Shown here: positions 1 to 7,295 of the stretch, piece by piece
How the letters are laid out: every line of letters starts with the position of its first letter
How positions within the stretch are numbered: the first letter of the stretch is position 1
From: Rhodospirillaceae bacterium
Lineage (GTDB): Bacteria > Pseudomonadota > Alphaproteobacteria > UBA7985
Direction of reading: 5' to 3'
Assembly: GCA_002700865.1 (NCBI GenBank)
Contig: PAFB01000043.1
Span: 1 to 10,124 of the forward strand
Length of the DNA stretch: 10,124 bases
The notes under the pieces: model-generated
What the model was told of the DNA's origin: nothing
Databases searched by the model: none
Seen by the model: only the letters and a program-made list of their open reading frames with translations
Made by a program: the position numbers and the translations under genes

Positions 1-1
1 C

Positions 2-1513
2 GCCGTTGTCCGCGACCTGCCCCAGCCCGATTACAGTCGCCGGATGGCCTATGATCAGCCCATGTCGATTTATGAAGTCCACTTGGGGTCGTGGCGCAAG
101 CACGACGGCTGGCGGTTCTATTCCTACGATGATCTGGCCGAGGACCTGATCGATTACGTCGTCGATCTGGGCTTTACCCATATCGAGGTCATGCCGCTGC
201 ACGAATTTCCTTTCGACGGCTCGTGGGGCTATCAGCCGGTTGGCCTGTTTTGCGTGACCAGCCGGTTTGGCAACGCGGGTGGGCTGGCGCATCTGGTGCG
301 ACGGGCGCATGAGCGCGGGGTTGGGGTGATCATGGACTGGGTTCCGGGCCACTTCCCCAAAGACGCCCACGGTCTGGCGCGTTTTGATGGTGGCGCGCTC
401 TATGAATACGCGGACCCGAAAAAGGGCGAACACCCTGATTGGGGCACGCTGGTCTATGACTACGGGCGTTGGGAAGTGGTCAACTATCTCGAAGCCAACG
501 CTGCTTTTTGGCTGGAAAAGATCGGCATGGACGGCCTACGGGTCGATGCCGTCGCTTCCATGCTCTATCTCGACTACAGCCGGCAGGCCGGTCAGTGGGT
601 GCCAAACATCCACGGCGGCAACGAGAATCTGGAAACCATCGCGTTCCTGCGCCGTCTCAACGCGAACCTCTACCGGCGCTATCCCCATGCTGCCGTTATT
701 GCTGAAGAGTCGACGGCATGGCCGGGTGTCTCCCGCCCTGTGGATCAGGGGGGCTTGGGCTTTGGCTACAAGTGGAGCATGGGGTGGATGAACGATACGC
801 TGGACTACATGGCGCGAGATCCGGTCCACCGGCAATATCATCATCGCGAAATCACGTTCAGCTTTGACTACGCCTTTGACGAGAACTTCATCCTGCCGCT
901 CAGCCACGACGAAGTGGTTCATGGCAAGGGTTCCCTGCTTGGCCGCATGCCCGGCGACGACTGGCAACGCTTCGCCAATCTGCGCGCCTATTTTGGGTTC
1001 ATGTGGGGGCATCCGGGGAAGAAGCTGCTGTTTATGGGTGGCGAGTTTGCTCAGGCCGCTGAGTGGAACCACGAGGGCGAGTTGGCCTGGGACGAAGCGG
1101 CGCTGGAACCCAACCGGCAAGTCAGCGATCTGGTCCGTGCGCTCAACCGCTTGCACCGCGATGAGCCTGCTCTGCATGAACAAGACTGCCAGCCCGGCGG
1201 CATGCAGTGGATCGACGGCAGCGACGCGAAGCAGTCGGTGGTCGCCTTTATTCGCTGGGACAGCGCAGGCACAGCGCCGGTTGCCGTCATCAGCAATTTC
1301 ACGCCCACCCCTCTGGAGAACTACCGTCTGGGCCTGCCGCGCGCGGGGCGCTGGCGCTGTGTGATCAACACTGACAGCACCCTTTTTGGCGGTTCAGGCG
1401 TGTCCGAGGGGGTGGTCGTAGCGACTCAGGCCGAGGACTGGCACGGTATGGCGCAATCCGTCGCCTTGGCCTTACCACCGCTGGCAACAATATTTTTAAG
1501 TCTGGAGCCCTGA
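2..1513 (+). CDS. glgB: 1,4-alpha-glucan branching enzyme (GlgB), 5'-truncated by window edge
   Basis: This is the C-terminal 503 residues of a glycogen branching enzyme (GH13). It cleaves alpha-1,4-glucan chains and re-attaches them as alpha-1,6 branches in the cytoplasm. The frame is open to the left edge, and the ATG at 44 is internal: a complete enzyme is about 730 residues, so the N-terminal domain and CBM48 module lie outside the window. The visible part opens with the family motif IYEVHLGSW, followed by the (beta/alpha)8 barrel. The catalytic aspartate is in GLRVDAV (codon 545-547), the acid/base glutamate in IAEEST (704-706) and the third carboxylate in LSHDEVVHGK (908-910). The C-terminal beta domain follows from about nt 1170. 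It is the first visible gene of the glg operon, and glgC begins 37 nt after its TGA stop. Assignment is near certain; only the true start is unknown. Confidence 0.97.
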   Translation, partial: AVVRDLPQPDYSRRMAYDQPMSIYEVHLGSWRKHDGWRFYSYDDLAEDLIDYVVDLGFTHIEVMPLHEFPFDGSWGYQPVGLFCVTSRFGNAGGLAHLVRRAHERGVGVIMDWVPGHFPKDAHGLARFDGGALYEYADPKKGEHPDWGTLVYDYGRWEVVNYLEANAAFWLEKIGMDGLRVDAVASMLYLDYSRQAGQWVPNIHGGNENLETIAFLRRLNANLYRRYPHAAVIAEESTAWPGVSRPVDQGGLGFGYKWSMGWMNDTLDYMARDPVHRQYHHREITFSFDYAFDENFILPLSHDEVVHGKGSLLGRMPGDDWQRFANLRAYFGFMWGHPGKKLLFMGGEFAQAAEWNHEGELAWDEAALEPNRQVSDLVRALNRLHRDEPALHEQDCQPGGMQWIDGSDAKQSVVAFIRWDSAGTAPVAVISNFTPTPLENYRLGLPRAGRWRCVINTDSTLFGGSGVSEGVVVATQAEDWHGMAQSVALALPPLATIFLSLEP

Positions 1514-1550
1514 GCCGCGGACCAAACACGAGAACGGGGGAGATAAGGCC

Positions 1551-2816
1551 ATGCCGTCATCAGCAGATCGGATTACCATTCCAGAACTCACCAGAGCGAC
1601 ATACGCCATGGTGCTCGCCGGGGGGCGTGGCAGTCGTCTCAAGGAGCTCACCAATGAACGCGCCAAGCCAGCGGTTCATTTTGGCGCAAAGAACCGGATT
1701 ATCGACTTTGTGCTCTCCAACGTATGGAACAGCGGCATACGAAAAATGGGGCTGGCGACGCAGTACAAGGCGCACTCCCTGATCCGTCACTGCCAGCGCG
1801 GTTGGAACTTTGCACGCGCTGAGCGAAACGAATATTTCGACATCCTCCCCGCCTCCCAGCGTGTCGATGACGCTTGGTACAAAGGCACCGCCGACGCGGT
1901 CCTGCAAAACCTCGACATTATTGACGGCTACCGGCCCAAATACCTGCTCGTGCTTGCTGGCGACCATATCTACAAGATGGACTACGGCATCATGCTGCGC
2001 CAGCACGTTGAGTCCGGCGCGCAAGTCACCGTGGGCTGCATTGATGTTCCTATCGAGCAAGCCTCGGCCTTTGGCGTGATGACCGTGGACAAGTCCAACC
2101 GGATCACCGCTTTCGCCGAAAAACCCGCCAAGCCCGCAGCGATGGAAGGCAAGCCTGACCGGGCGCTGGCGTCGATGGGGATCTATGTCTTTAACTACGA
2201 TTTTATCTGCGACTTGTTACGCACAGACGCCGGCCAAGACGGCTCAACCCACGATTTTGGCACCGACATCATCCCCGAACTGGTCAAGCAAGGCGGCGCC
2301 TACTCGCACTGGTTCAACGAAAGCTGTGTCCGTGCTGAAGGCGAAAAGGAAGCGTATTGGCGCGACGTCGGTACGCTGGACAGCTTTTGGGAAGCCAACA
2401 TTGACCTGTGTACGCTGTCCCCTGCGCTGGATATCTACGACCGCTCTTGGCCGATTTGGACTTACGCCGAACTCAACGCACCCGCCAAGTTCGTCCACGC
2501 CGAAGAAGGCCGGACGGGCCGCGCCGTTGGCTCCTTGGTTGCGGGCGGCACTATTGTTTCGGGTGGATTGGTCGAACACTCGATGCTGTTCGCCAACGTC
2601 AAGGTCAACTCCTTCACCCACATGCGCGACTGCATCGTTTTCCCCGGTGCTGATATCGGCCGCGGCGCGCGCCTGCATCGTGCGATTGTGGAGAAGGAAG
2701 TGCGGATACCGCCGAATTTGGTGGTTGGTGAAGATGCGGCTCTGGATGCTGAACGCTTCCGTCGGACCGATCGAGGCATTACGCTGATCACCAAAGAAAT
2801 GATTGCGAAGCTCTAA
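1551..2816 (+). CDS. glgC: Glucose-1-phosphate adenylyltransferase (ADP-glucose pyrophosphorylase)
   Basis: The enzyme makes ADP-glucose and pyrophosphate from glucose-1-phosphate and ATP, the committed and usually allosterically controlled step of bacterial glycogen synthesis. The 421-residue protein has the usual length. The nucleotidyltransferase domain has the GGRGSRL loop (residues 24-30) followed by AKPAV, then GTADAV (112-117), LAGDHIYKMDY (135-145), the glucose-1-phosphate lysine in FAEKP (188-192, K191), and YWRDVGTLDSFW (269-280). A left-handed beta-helix domain with hexapeptide-like repeats fills about residues 300-415. The ATG at 1551 has a strong GGGGGAG Shine-Dalgarno at 1536-1542 with 8 nt spacing. 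The next ATG at 1608 would remove the usual N-terminal extension, so the first start is preferred. The sequence closely resembles Rhodobacter-type GlgC from memory, a group known to respond to fructose-6-phosphate and fructose-1,6-bisphosphate; regulation here is inferred only from that similarity. Confidence 0.98.
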   Translation: MPSSADRITIPELTRATYAMVLAGGRGSRLKELTNERAKPAVHFGAKNRIIDFVLSNVWNSGIRKMGLATQYKAHSLIRHCQRGWNFARAERNEYFDILPASQRVDDAWYKGTADAVLQNLDIIDGYRPKYLLVLAGDHIYKMDYGIMLRQHVESGAQVTVGCIDVPIEQASAFGVMTVDKSNRITAFAEKPAKPAAMEGKPDRALASMGIYVFNYDFICDLLRTDAGQDGSTHDFGTDIIPELVKQGGAYSHWFNESCVRAEGEKEAYWRDVGTLDSFWEANIDLCTLSPALDIYDRSWPIWTYAELNAPAKFVHAEEGRTGRAVGSLVAGGTIVSGGLVEHSMLFANVKVNSFTHMRDCIVFPGADIGRGARLHRAIVEKEVRIPPNLVVGEDAALDAERFRRTDRGITLITKEMIAKL

Positions 2817-2820
2817 CCCC

Positions 2821-4281
2821 ATGGCAAAGCGCGAAACCAGCAAAACCCCACTGCGCGTGCTTTCGGTTGCTTCGGAAATGTATCCTTTTGTCAAAACCGG
2901 CGGATTGGCCGATGTCGTCGGCGCTTTGCCTGCCGCACTGCGCCAGCACGGGGTTGAGGTCACAACGATCATCCCCGGCTATCGCGCGGTTCTGCCCAAA
3001 ACCAAAGCGGCATCAAAGCACCAAGGCGACCTGATTACCCTGGCCCAGGGCGATGCAGGCGGGTCTGGACTGGTACTGGCGGCGAACGTGCCCGCCGCAT
3101 TTGACCGCGCGGGCGGTCCTTACATCGACGAGAACGGCTTCGATCACCCCGACAATCTCAGCCGCTTCAGCACTTTTGCCCAGCGCGCCGCAGAAGTTGC
3201 CGCCGGGCTGTACAGGGATCTGTCTGCTTTTGACATCGTTCATGCCCACGACTGGCAGGCAGCAGCGGTGGTTGGGCATTTGCATCACATCCTCAAGGGG
3301 CGCCCTCTGCCCACTGTTTTCACCATCCACAATCTCGCTTTTCAAGGACGGTTTGGTGGTGAGTGTTTTCAGGATGTTGGCTTGCCTGCCAGCTATTTTG
3401 ACCGGGACTGGTTTGAATTCTACGGCGATGTCTCCTTGCTCAAATCCGCGGTGCTGCGCGCGACGAAAGTCACCGCGGTCAGCGAGACCTATGCCGCCGA
3501 AATCTGCGGCCCGGCTCAGGGCTTTGGCCTCAACGAGTTGCTCGCGGGACGGGGTGCCGATCTGGTTGGACTGGTCAATGGACTGGATACAGCGGTCTGG
3601 GACCCGGAAACCGATCCTGCCCTGCCCCTCACTTACACCTCCCGCACCGCTGCGAAGGGAAAAGCCGCTGCCAAGGCGGCGCTGCAAAGCCAATTCAGCC
3701 TCGAAACCAGCGCCGAAAAACCCCTGTTTGGCCTGGTATCACGGCTGTCGGATCAAAAAGGCATCGACCTGATAGCCGCGCAGATTGACGGGCTGGTTTT
3801 CAGAGGCGCGCAAGTGGTGATTCTGGGAAGCGGTGATCCGGGGCTGGCTGCGAGTTTGGCCGCAAAAGCGCGCCAGCATCCAACCCAAGTGGCCTTTACT
3901 GAAGGCTATAGTGAAGCGCTCAGTCACCTGATCCATGCCGCCGCTGACTTCTTGCTGGTGCCTTCGCGGTTTGAGCCCTGCGGCCTGACCCAACTCAGCG
4001 CCCAGCGTTACGGCGCTGTTCCGATTGTCTCCCCATTGGGCGGGCTGGTCGATACCGTGATCGACGCCAACCCGGCGGCGCTGCGTGCCGAGGTCGGGAC
4101 CGGGATTATCCTGCGGTCCGTCGATCCCGAGGGCCTTGGAACGGCCCTCAACCGTGCGCTGGCGCTCTACAACCATGACCCTGAAGCCATCGCACAGGTC
4201 ATAGAAAACGGGATGAGCGCGGACGTGGGCTGGCACGCTTCAGCGGCGGGGTATGCGGCGCTGTACCGTAGCTTGCTGTGA
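2821..4281 (+). CDS. glgA: Glycogen synthase (ADP-glucose-dependent, GT5)
   Basis: GlgA transfers glucose from ADP-glucose to the non-reducing end of a growing alpha-1,4-glucan. With the ATG at 2821 the protein has 486 residues, normal for bacterial GlgA. The N-terminal GT5 domain shows SEMYPFVKTGGLADVVGALP, whose KTGG (25-28) is the ADP-glucose contact, then VHAHDWQAA, TIHNLAFQG and VTAVSETYA. The C-terminal Rossmann domain carries LFGLVSRLSDQKGIDL and SRFEPCGLTQL, with the catalytic glutamate of the EPCGL motif, followed by GGLVDTV. The ATG lies 4 nt after the glgC stop, suggesting translational coupling. An in-frame TTG at 2803 overlaps the end of glgC and would add six residues. Neither start has a convincing Shine-Dalgarno sequence; ATG is preferred because it is the stronger codon and the core domain starts only about 10 residues later. 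Confidence 0.96.
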   Translation: MAKRETSKTPLRVLSVASEMYPFVKTGGLADVVGALPAALRQHGVEVTTIIPGYRAVLPKTKAASKHQGDLITLAQGDAGGSGLVLAANVPAAFDRAGGPYIDENGFDHPDNLSRFSTFAQRAAEVAAGLYRDLSAFDIVHAHDWQAAAVVGHLHHILKGRPLPTVFTIHNLAFQGRFGGECFQDVGLPASYFDRDWFEFYGDVSLLKSAVLRATKVTAVSETYAAEICGPAQGFGLNELLAGRGADLVGLVNGLDTAVWDPETDPALPLTYTSRTAAKGKAAAKAALQSQFSLETSAEKPLFGLVSRLSDQKGIDLIAAQIDGLVFRGAQVVILGSGDPGLAASLAAKARQHPTQVAFTEGYSEALSHLIHAAADFLLVPSRFEPCGLTQLSAQRYGAVPIVSPLGGLVDTVIDANPAALRAEVGTGIILRSVDPEGLGTALNRALALYNHDPEAIAQVIENGMSADVGWHASAAGYAALYRSLL

Positions 4282-6364
4282 GTTGGTCGCCGTTTTGAAC
4301 CAGCCTGAACCGACCCCTCCCCTGATACCGCCGGGCCTGTCGGCTTCGGAACACGGGTTTACCGCGCGTTTGTTCTCCGCCCACGCGCAAACGGTCTGGC
4401 TGTGTGTGTTTGACGGGGACGACCTAAGCACCGAAACCCACCGCTTTCCCCTGCATCGCGAAACAGCGGGATGGTGGTGCGGGAGTTGGTCGTGGGATGA
4501 TCGCCTTCGGTCTGGCTTTGCCTACGGCTTTCGGGTTGATGGCCCCTACGACCCCGCAGCAGGCCATCGCTTCAACAAACACAAGCTGCTCGCCGACCCC
4601 TACGCCCGGTCCTTGCGCGGTGAGCTGATTAGCGATCCAGCGCTCTACGGCTTTACCAATTTTGACACTGGCGAAGGCTTTTCGACGCTCGACAGCGCGC
4701 CCTTTGTCCCTAAAGCATGGTTCGACCCCAGCGCCGCCGCGACCGCCGCTCCCCGCTGGCAAAGACCACTGACCCGTTGGCGGGACACGGTCATTTATGA
4801 GGCCCATCTCAAAGGGTTTTCCAAGGCTCACCCAGCCCTGAACCCGTCCCGGCAAGGCACCTATCAGGCCTATCACGGAGACAGCGTGCTGGTGGCTTAT
4901 CTGGCCGATCTGGGCGTCACAGCGGTGGAGTTCTTACCGCTGGCGGCCTTTGCCGATGAGCGCCATTTAGCGCCGCTGGGGCTAACCAACCACTGGGGCT
5001 ATAACCCGCTGCACTTCTTTGTTCCCACTGAACGCTATAACCAAACCGGTGACGATCCAATCACCGCCGTTCAAACCATGGTGGCGGGCTTTCATTCGGC
5101 TGGACTGGAGGTGCTGCTGGACGTGGTATTCAACCACACGGCGGAGAGTGATCATCTGGGGCCGACGCTGAGTTTTCGCGGTATCGACAATGCCTCCTAT
5201 TACCATCTGGACCCCAGCAACCCAGCCCGCTACCAGAACCCCACCGGCACTGGAAACGCCCTTAACAGCGGGCATCCGGTGGTGCAGCGGCTGGTCTTGG
5301 ATGCGCTGGCTTACTGGCACGACGTTCTGGGCATGGACGGATTCCGCTTTGATCTGGCCTCCACACTGGCCCGGGATGAGAGCGGACGCATGATGCAGGA
5401 CCCGGCCCTGAGCCTGACCGGCTTAATCGACCGCGACCCGCGCCTGGGCAGAGCCAAGCTTATCGCTGAACCCTGGGATATGGGGGAGGCCGGCTATCAG
5501 TTGGGGCGGTTTGGGGGGCGCTGGACAGAATGGAACGACCGGTTTCGTGATGGCGCACGGGCGCTTTGGCATCCTGCGCATCGGCGCGGCGGGTTGCAGG
5601 CTTTCGCCGACCAGCTGCTCGGTTCGGCGCGTACCTTTGAGCAGCCTTTGCAGTCGATCAACTTCCTGACCGCACACGACGGCTTCACCCTCGCCGACCT
5701 CACAAGCTTTGACCAAAAGCATAACTGGGCCAACGGCGAGCAGAACCGCGATGGGCACAATCATAACCTGTCGTGGAACCATGGCGCGGAAGGCCCAACC
5801 ACAGACCCAGAAACCTTGGCCGAACGCAACCGCACCGCCCGGGCACTGCTGCTGACGCTGCTGCTTTCCCAAGGGGTGCCGATGCTGTCCATGGGCGACG
5901 AGCGCGGGCACAGTCAGCACGGCAACAACAACGCCTATTGTCAGGATACGCCGCTGTCGTGGTTGGATTGGCGCGCCACTGACTCCGTGGAGGGGCAAGA
6001 CCTGACGGCCTTTGTCCGACAGGCCTTAGAGCTGGTCCGCCGCCTGCCGGTGCTGCGTGAGGCGCGGCATCTGCACAGGCGTGAGCACGTCAGCTGGTGG
6101 CGGCCGGATGGCGTGGAAATGACCGTGGCGGACTGGCAGGATGAGGGCTTGGAGGCTCTGGTCGTGCAACTGCCATCGCTCACCGCCAGCCAAGGCCCAT
6201 CCGCCGCCGTGGCCCTCAACACCGGCGAGCAGGATTTGGCCTTTAGCCTGCCGGAGGGCGAACACTGGACCCTTGCGCTCGGGTCGGTTGAGGCGGGTTC
6301 AAACACCTGCCTGCCGCGCCGCTCGGTACTGCTGTTTCATGGCGTGGACGCGCCACAGCGGTAA
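4253..6364 (+). CDS. glgX: Glycogen debranching enzyme GlgX (GH13 isoamylase type)
   Basis: GlgX hydrolyses alpha-1,6 branch points, acting on the short stubs left by glycogen phosphorylase. From the ATG at 4253 the protein has 703 residues, the usual size. A CBM48-like N-terminal domain covers about residues 28-120 (RLFSAHAQTVWLCVFDGDD). The GH13 barrel follows: VIYEAHLKGFS (180-190), NHWGYNP (246-252), LDVVFNHTAE (289-298), GMDGFRFDLAS with catalytic D367, IAEPWDMG with E406 and FLTAHDGFTL with D476, then NGEQNRDGHNHNLSWN and SMGDERGHSQHGNNNAYCQD, typical of GlgX/isoamylases. The start is uncertain. ATG 4253 overlaps glgA by 29 nt and codes an atypical Cys-rich N-terminus. TTG codons at 4283 and 4295, just after the glgA stop, are real alternatives, with TTG 4295 giving 689 residues. 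Translation is probably coupled to glgA. The TAA stop lies in a hairpin shared with the convergent kinase gene. Confidence 0.95.
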   Translation: MRRCTVACCELVAVLNQPEPTPPLIPPGLSASEHGFTARLFSAHAQTVWLCVFDGDDLSTETHRFPLHRETAGWWCGSWSWDDRLRSGFAYGFRVDGPYDPAAGHRFNKHKLLADPYARSLRGELISDPALYGFTNFDTGEGFSTLDSAPFVPKAWFDPSAAATAAPRWQRPLTRWRDTVIYEAHLKGFSKAHPALNPSRQGTYQAYHGDSVLVAYLADLGVTAVEFLPLAAFADERHLAPLGLTNHWGYNPLHFFVPTERYNQTGDDPITAVQTMVAGFHSAGLEVLLDVVFNHTAESDHLGPTLSFRGIDNASYYHLDPSNPARYQNPTGTGNALNSGHPVVQRLVLDALAYWHDVLGMDGFRFDLASTLARDESGRMMQDPALSLTGLIDRDPRLGRAKLIAEPWDMGEAGYQLGRFGGRWTEWNDRFRDGARALWHPAHRRGGLQAFADQLLGSARTFEQPLQSINFLTAHDGFTLADLTSFDQKHNWANGEQNRDGHNHNLSWNHGAEGPTTDPETLAERNRTARALLLTLLLSQGVPMLSMGDERGHSQHGNNNAYCQDTPLSWLDWRATDSVEGQDLTAFVRQALELVRRLPVLREARHLHRREHVSWWRPDGVEMTVADWQDEGLEALVVQLPSLTASQGPSAAVALNTGEQDLAFSLPEGEHWTLALGSVEAGSNTCLPRRSVLLFHGVDAPQR

Positions 6365-6393
6365 AGATGCTGCTGCTTTAGCCGCTCTGGCGC
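6350..6393. terminator. Shared hairpin between convergent glgX and kinase genes, probable bidirectional terminator
   Basis: The left arm 6350-6366 and right arm 6376-6393 pair over 16 positions, with one C-C mismatch (6356/6387) and one bulged G (6381), around a 9-nt loop (6367-6375). The stem contains the TAA of glgX (6362-6364) and the complementary TAA of the kinase gene (6378-6380), so both reading frames end inside it. No long T tract follows on either strand, so this is not a textbook intrinsic terminator; it could be a two-sided terminator or an mRNA 3'-end stabilising structure. The pairing is seen directly; the function is inferred. Confidence 0.55.
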
Positions 6394-7283
6394 AGGGCTT
6401 CCACCTGCCGAAACTGGCGCAGGCGTTGGGGCGCCCAAGTTTCATGCCACCCCCAAAGCAGCGACATTCCGCCGTAAAGATAGGCGAAATCCAGAACTTC
6501 TTGCCGGCTAACCAGCCCCGCCCCTTGAGCTTCGATCAAGGCAACAAGCCGCTCCATCCGACCGGGTTGACCCACGCGGTCAGGCTGGTCCATGGGATTG
6601 AAAAACAAATTGGCAAAGTCGTAAGCCGGGTGCCCGAGAAGGCCCTTGGGGTCGATCAACACCCAAGCCTCAATCTCAGAATCCCACAGCACGTTGCCGT
6701 GATGGATGTCGCCGTGCAGCGGTAAGGGTGAAGCGCCCATGACATCAAGCGACTGCGCAAACGCCCGCCAGCGTTCGAAGCAGGCATTCTCCACCGCCTT
6801 GATCCCGAAAACATGTTCACGCACGGCTGTGAGCGGCACCAGTCCCGTTGGGGGCGGCTTGGTTGGGGAAGGGTCAGAGTTGGCGGGCGAACCGAGCGGT
6901 TGATGCAGCGCAAGCACGGTTTGGACGAGGATGGCAAAGGCTTCCCCATCGTCGAAAGCGCGGGGATCGCCCAGCGCCGGTGCTTCCTGTGCCTGCGACA
7001 TCACCAAGGCATCCGCATCGCGGCGCAGCACGCGTGCAGCGCCCAAGGTTGCCTCGTGGGTCAGCGCCTGCTCCGCCCACCATGCCAAGAGCGCCATGCC
7101 GGGGCGCTCGTCACTGTCGGGTTTGGCGATTTTGAGGACCCCGTGCGGCCCCCCTGCCTCAACCCGCTGCAACCACGCGCTGTTGGTCTGAAAACCCGCG
7201 TCCCGCGCGGTCAGCGCCCACAGCTCGCGATAGCGCCGCAGCTGCTGTTCACCGGCGGGTTCCAGTGGCGCAGGCGCCGTCAC
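6378..7283 (-). CDS. APH-family small-molecule kinase (aminoglycoside/hydroxyurea phosphotransferase-like)
   Basis: This 301-residue protein has the aminoglycoside-phosphotransferase kinase fold and best fits the APH_6_hur family (aminoglycoside 6-phosphotransferases and hydroxyurea kinases). Visible elements are a probable ATP-binding lysine in GVLKIAKP (K51), the catalytic loop LHGDIHHGN (189-197, catalytic D192), and the metal-binding motif VLIDPKGLLGHPAYDFANL (208-226, D211), which is characteristic of this subfamily. It is expected to phosphorylate a small hydroxylated molecule with ATP in the cytoplasm; the true substrate cannot be read from sequence. The start is a GTG at 7283, because no ATG fits and the frame has little room upstream; no clear ribosome binding site is seen. 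It lies 12 nt after the methylmalonyl-CoA mutase stop on the same strand, so it is probably its operon partner. A drug-resistance role is not implied: chromosomal members are common and mostly uncharacterised. Confidence 0.85.
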   Translation of the reverse strand: MTAPAPLEPAGEQQLRRYRELWALTARDAGFQTNSAWLQRVEAGGPHGVLKIAKPDSDERPGMALLAWWAEQALTHEATLGAARVLRRDADALVMSQAQEAPALGDPRAFDDGEAFAILVQTVLALHQPLGSPANSDPSPTKPPPTGLVPLTAVREHVFGIKAVENACFERWRAFAQSLDVMGASPLPLHGDIHHGNVLWDSEIEAWVLIDPKGLLGHPAYDFANLFFNPMDQPDRVGQPGRMERLVALIEAQGAGLVSRQEVLDFAYLYGGMSLLWGWHETWAPQRLRQFRQVEALRQSG

Positions 7284-7295
7284 CGCGCGGCGGTT

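Noticed and set aside
536..1183. A 215-codon - strand open frame inside glgB
   Set aside because: It is antisense to the catalytic barrel of GlgB, which carries all expected motifs.
2244..2972. A 242-codon - strand open frame over glgC and glgA
   Set aside because: It spans two genes with strong family motifs on the other strand and has no recognisable domain.
6378..7283. Reading the kinase as an acquired aminoglycoside-resistance gene
   Set aside because: There are no mobile-element traces, base composition looks like its neighbours, and it is embedded in a metabolic operon; only fold-level similarity supports a link.
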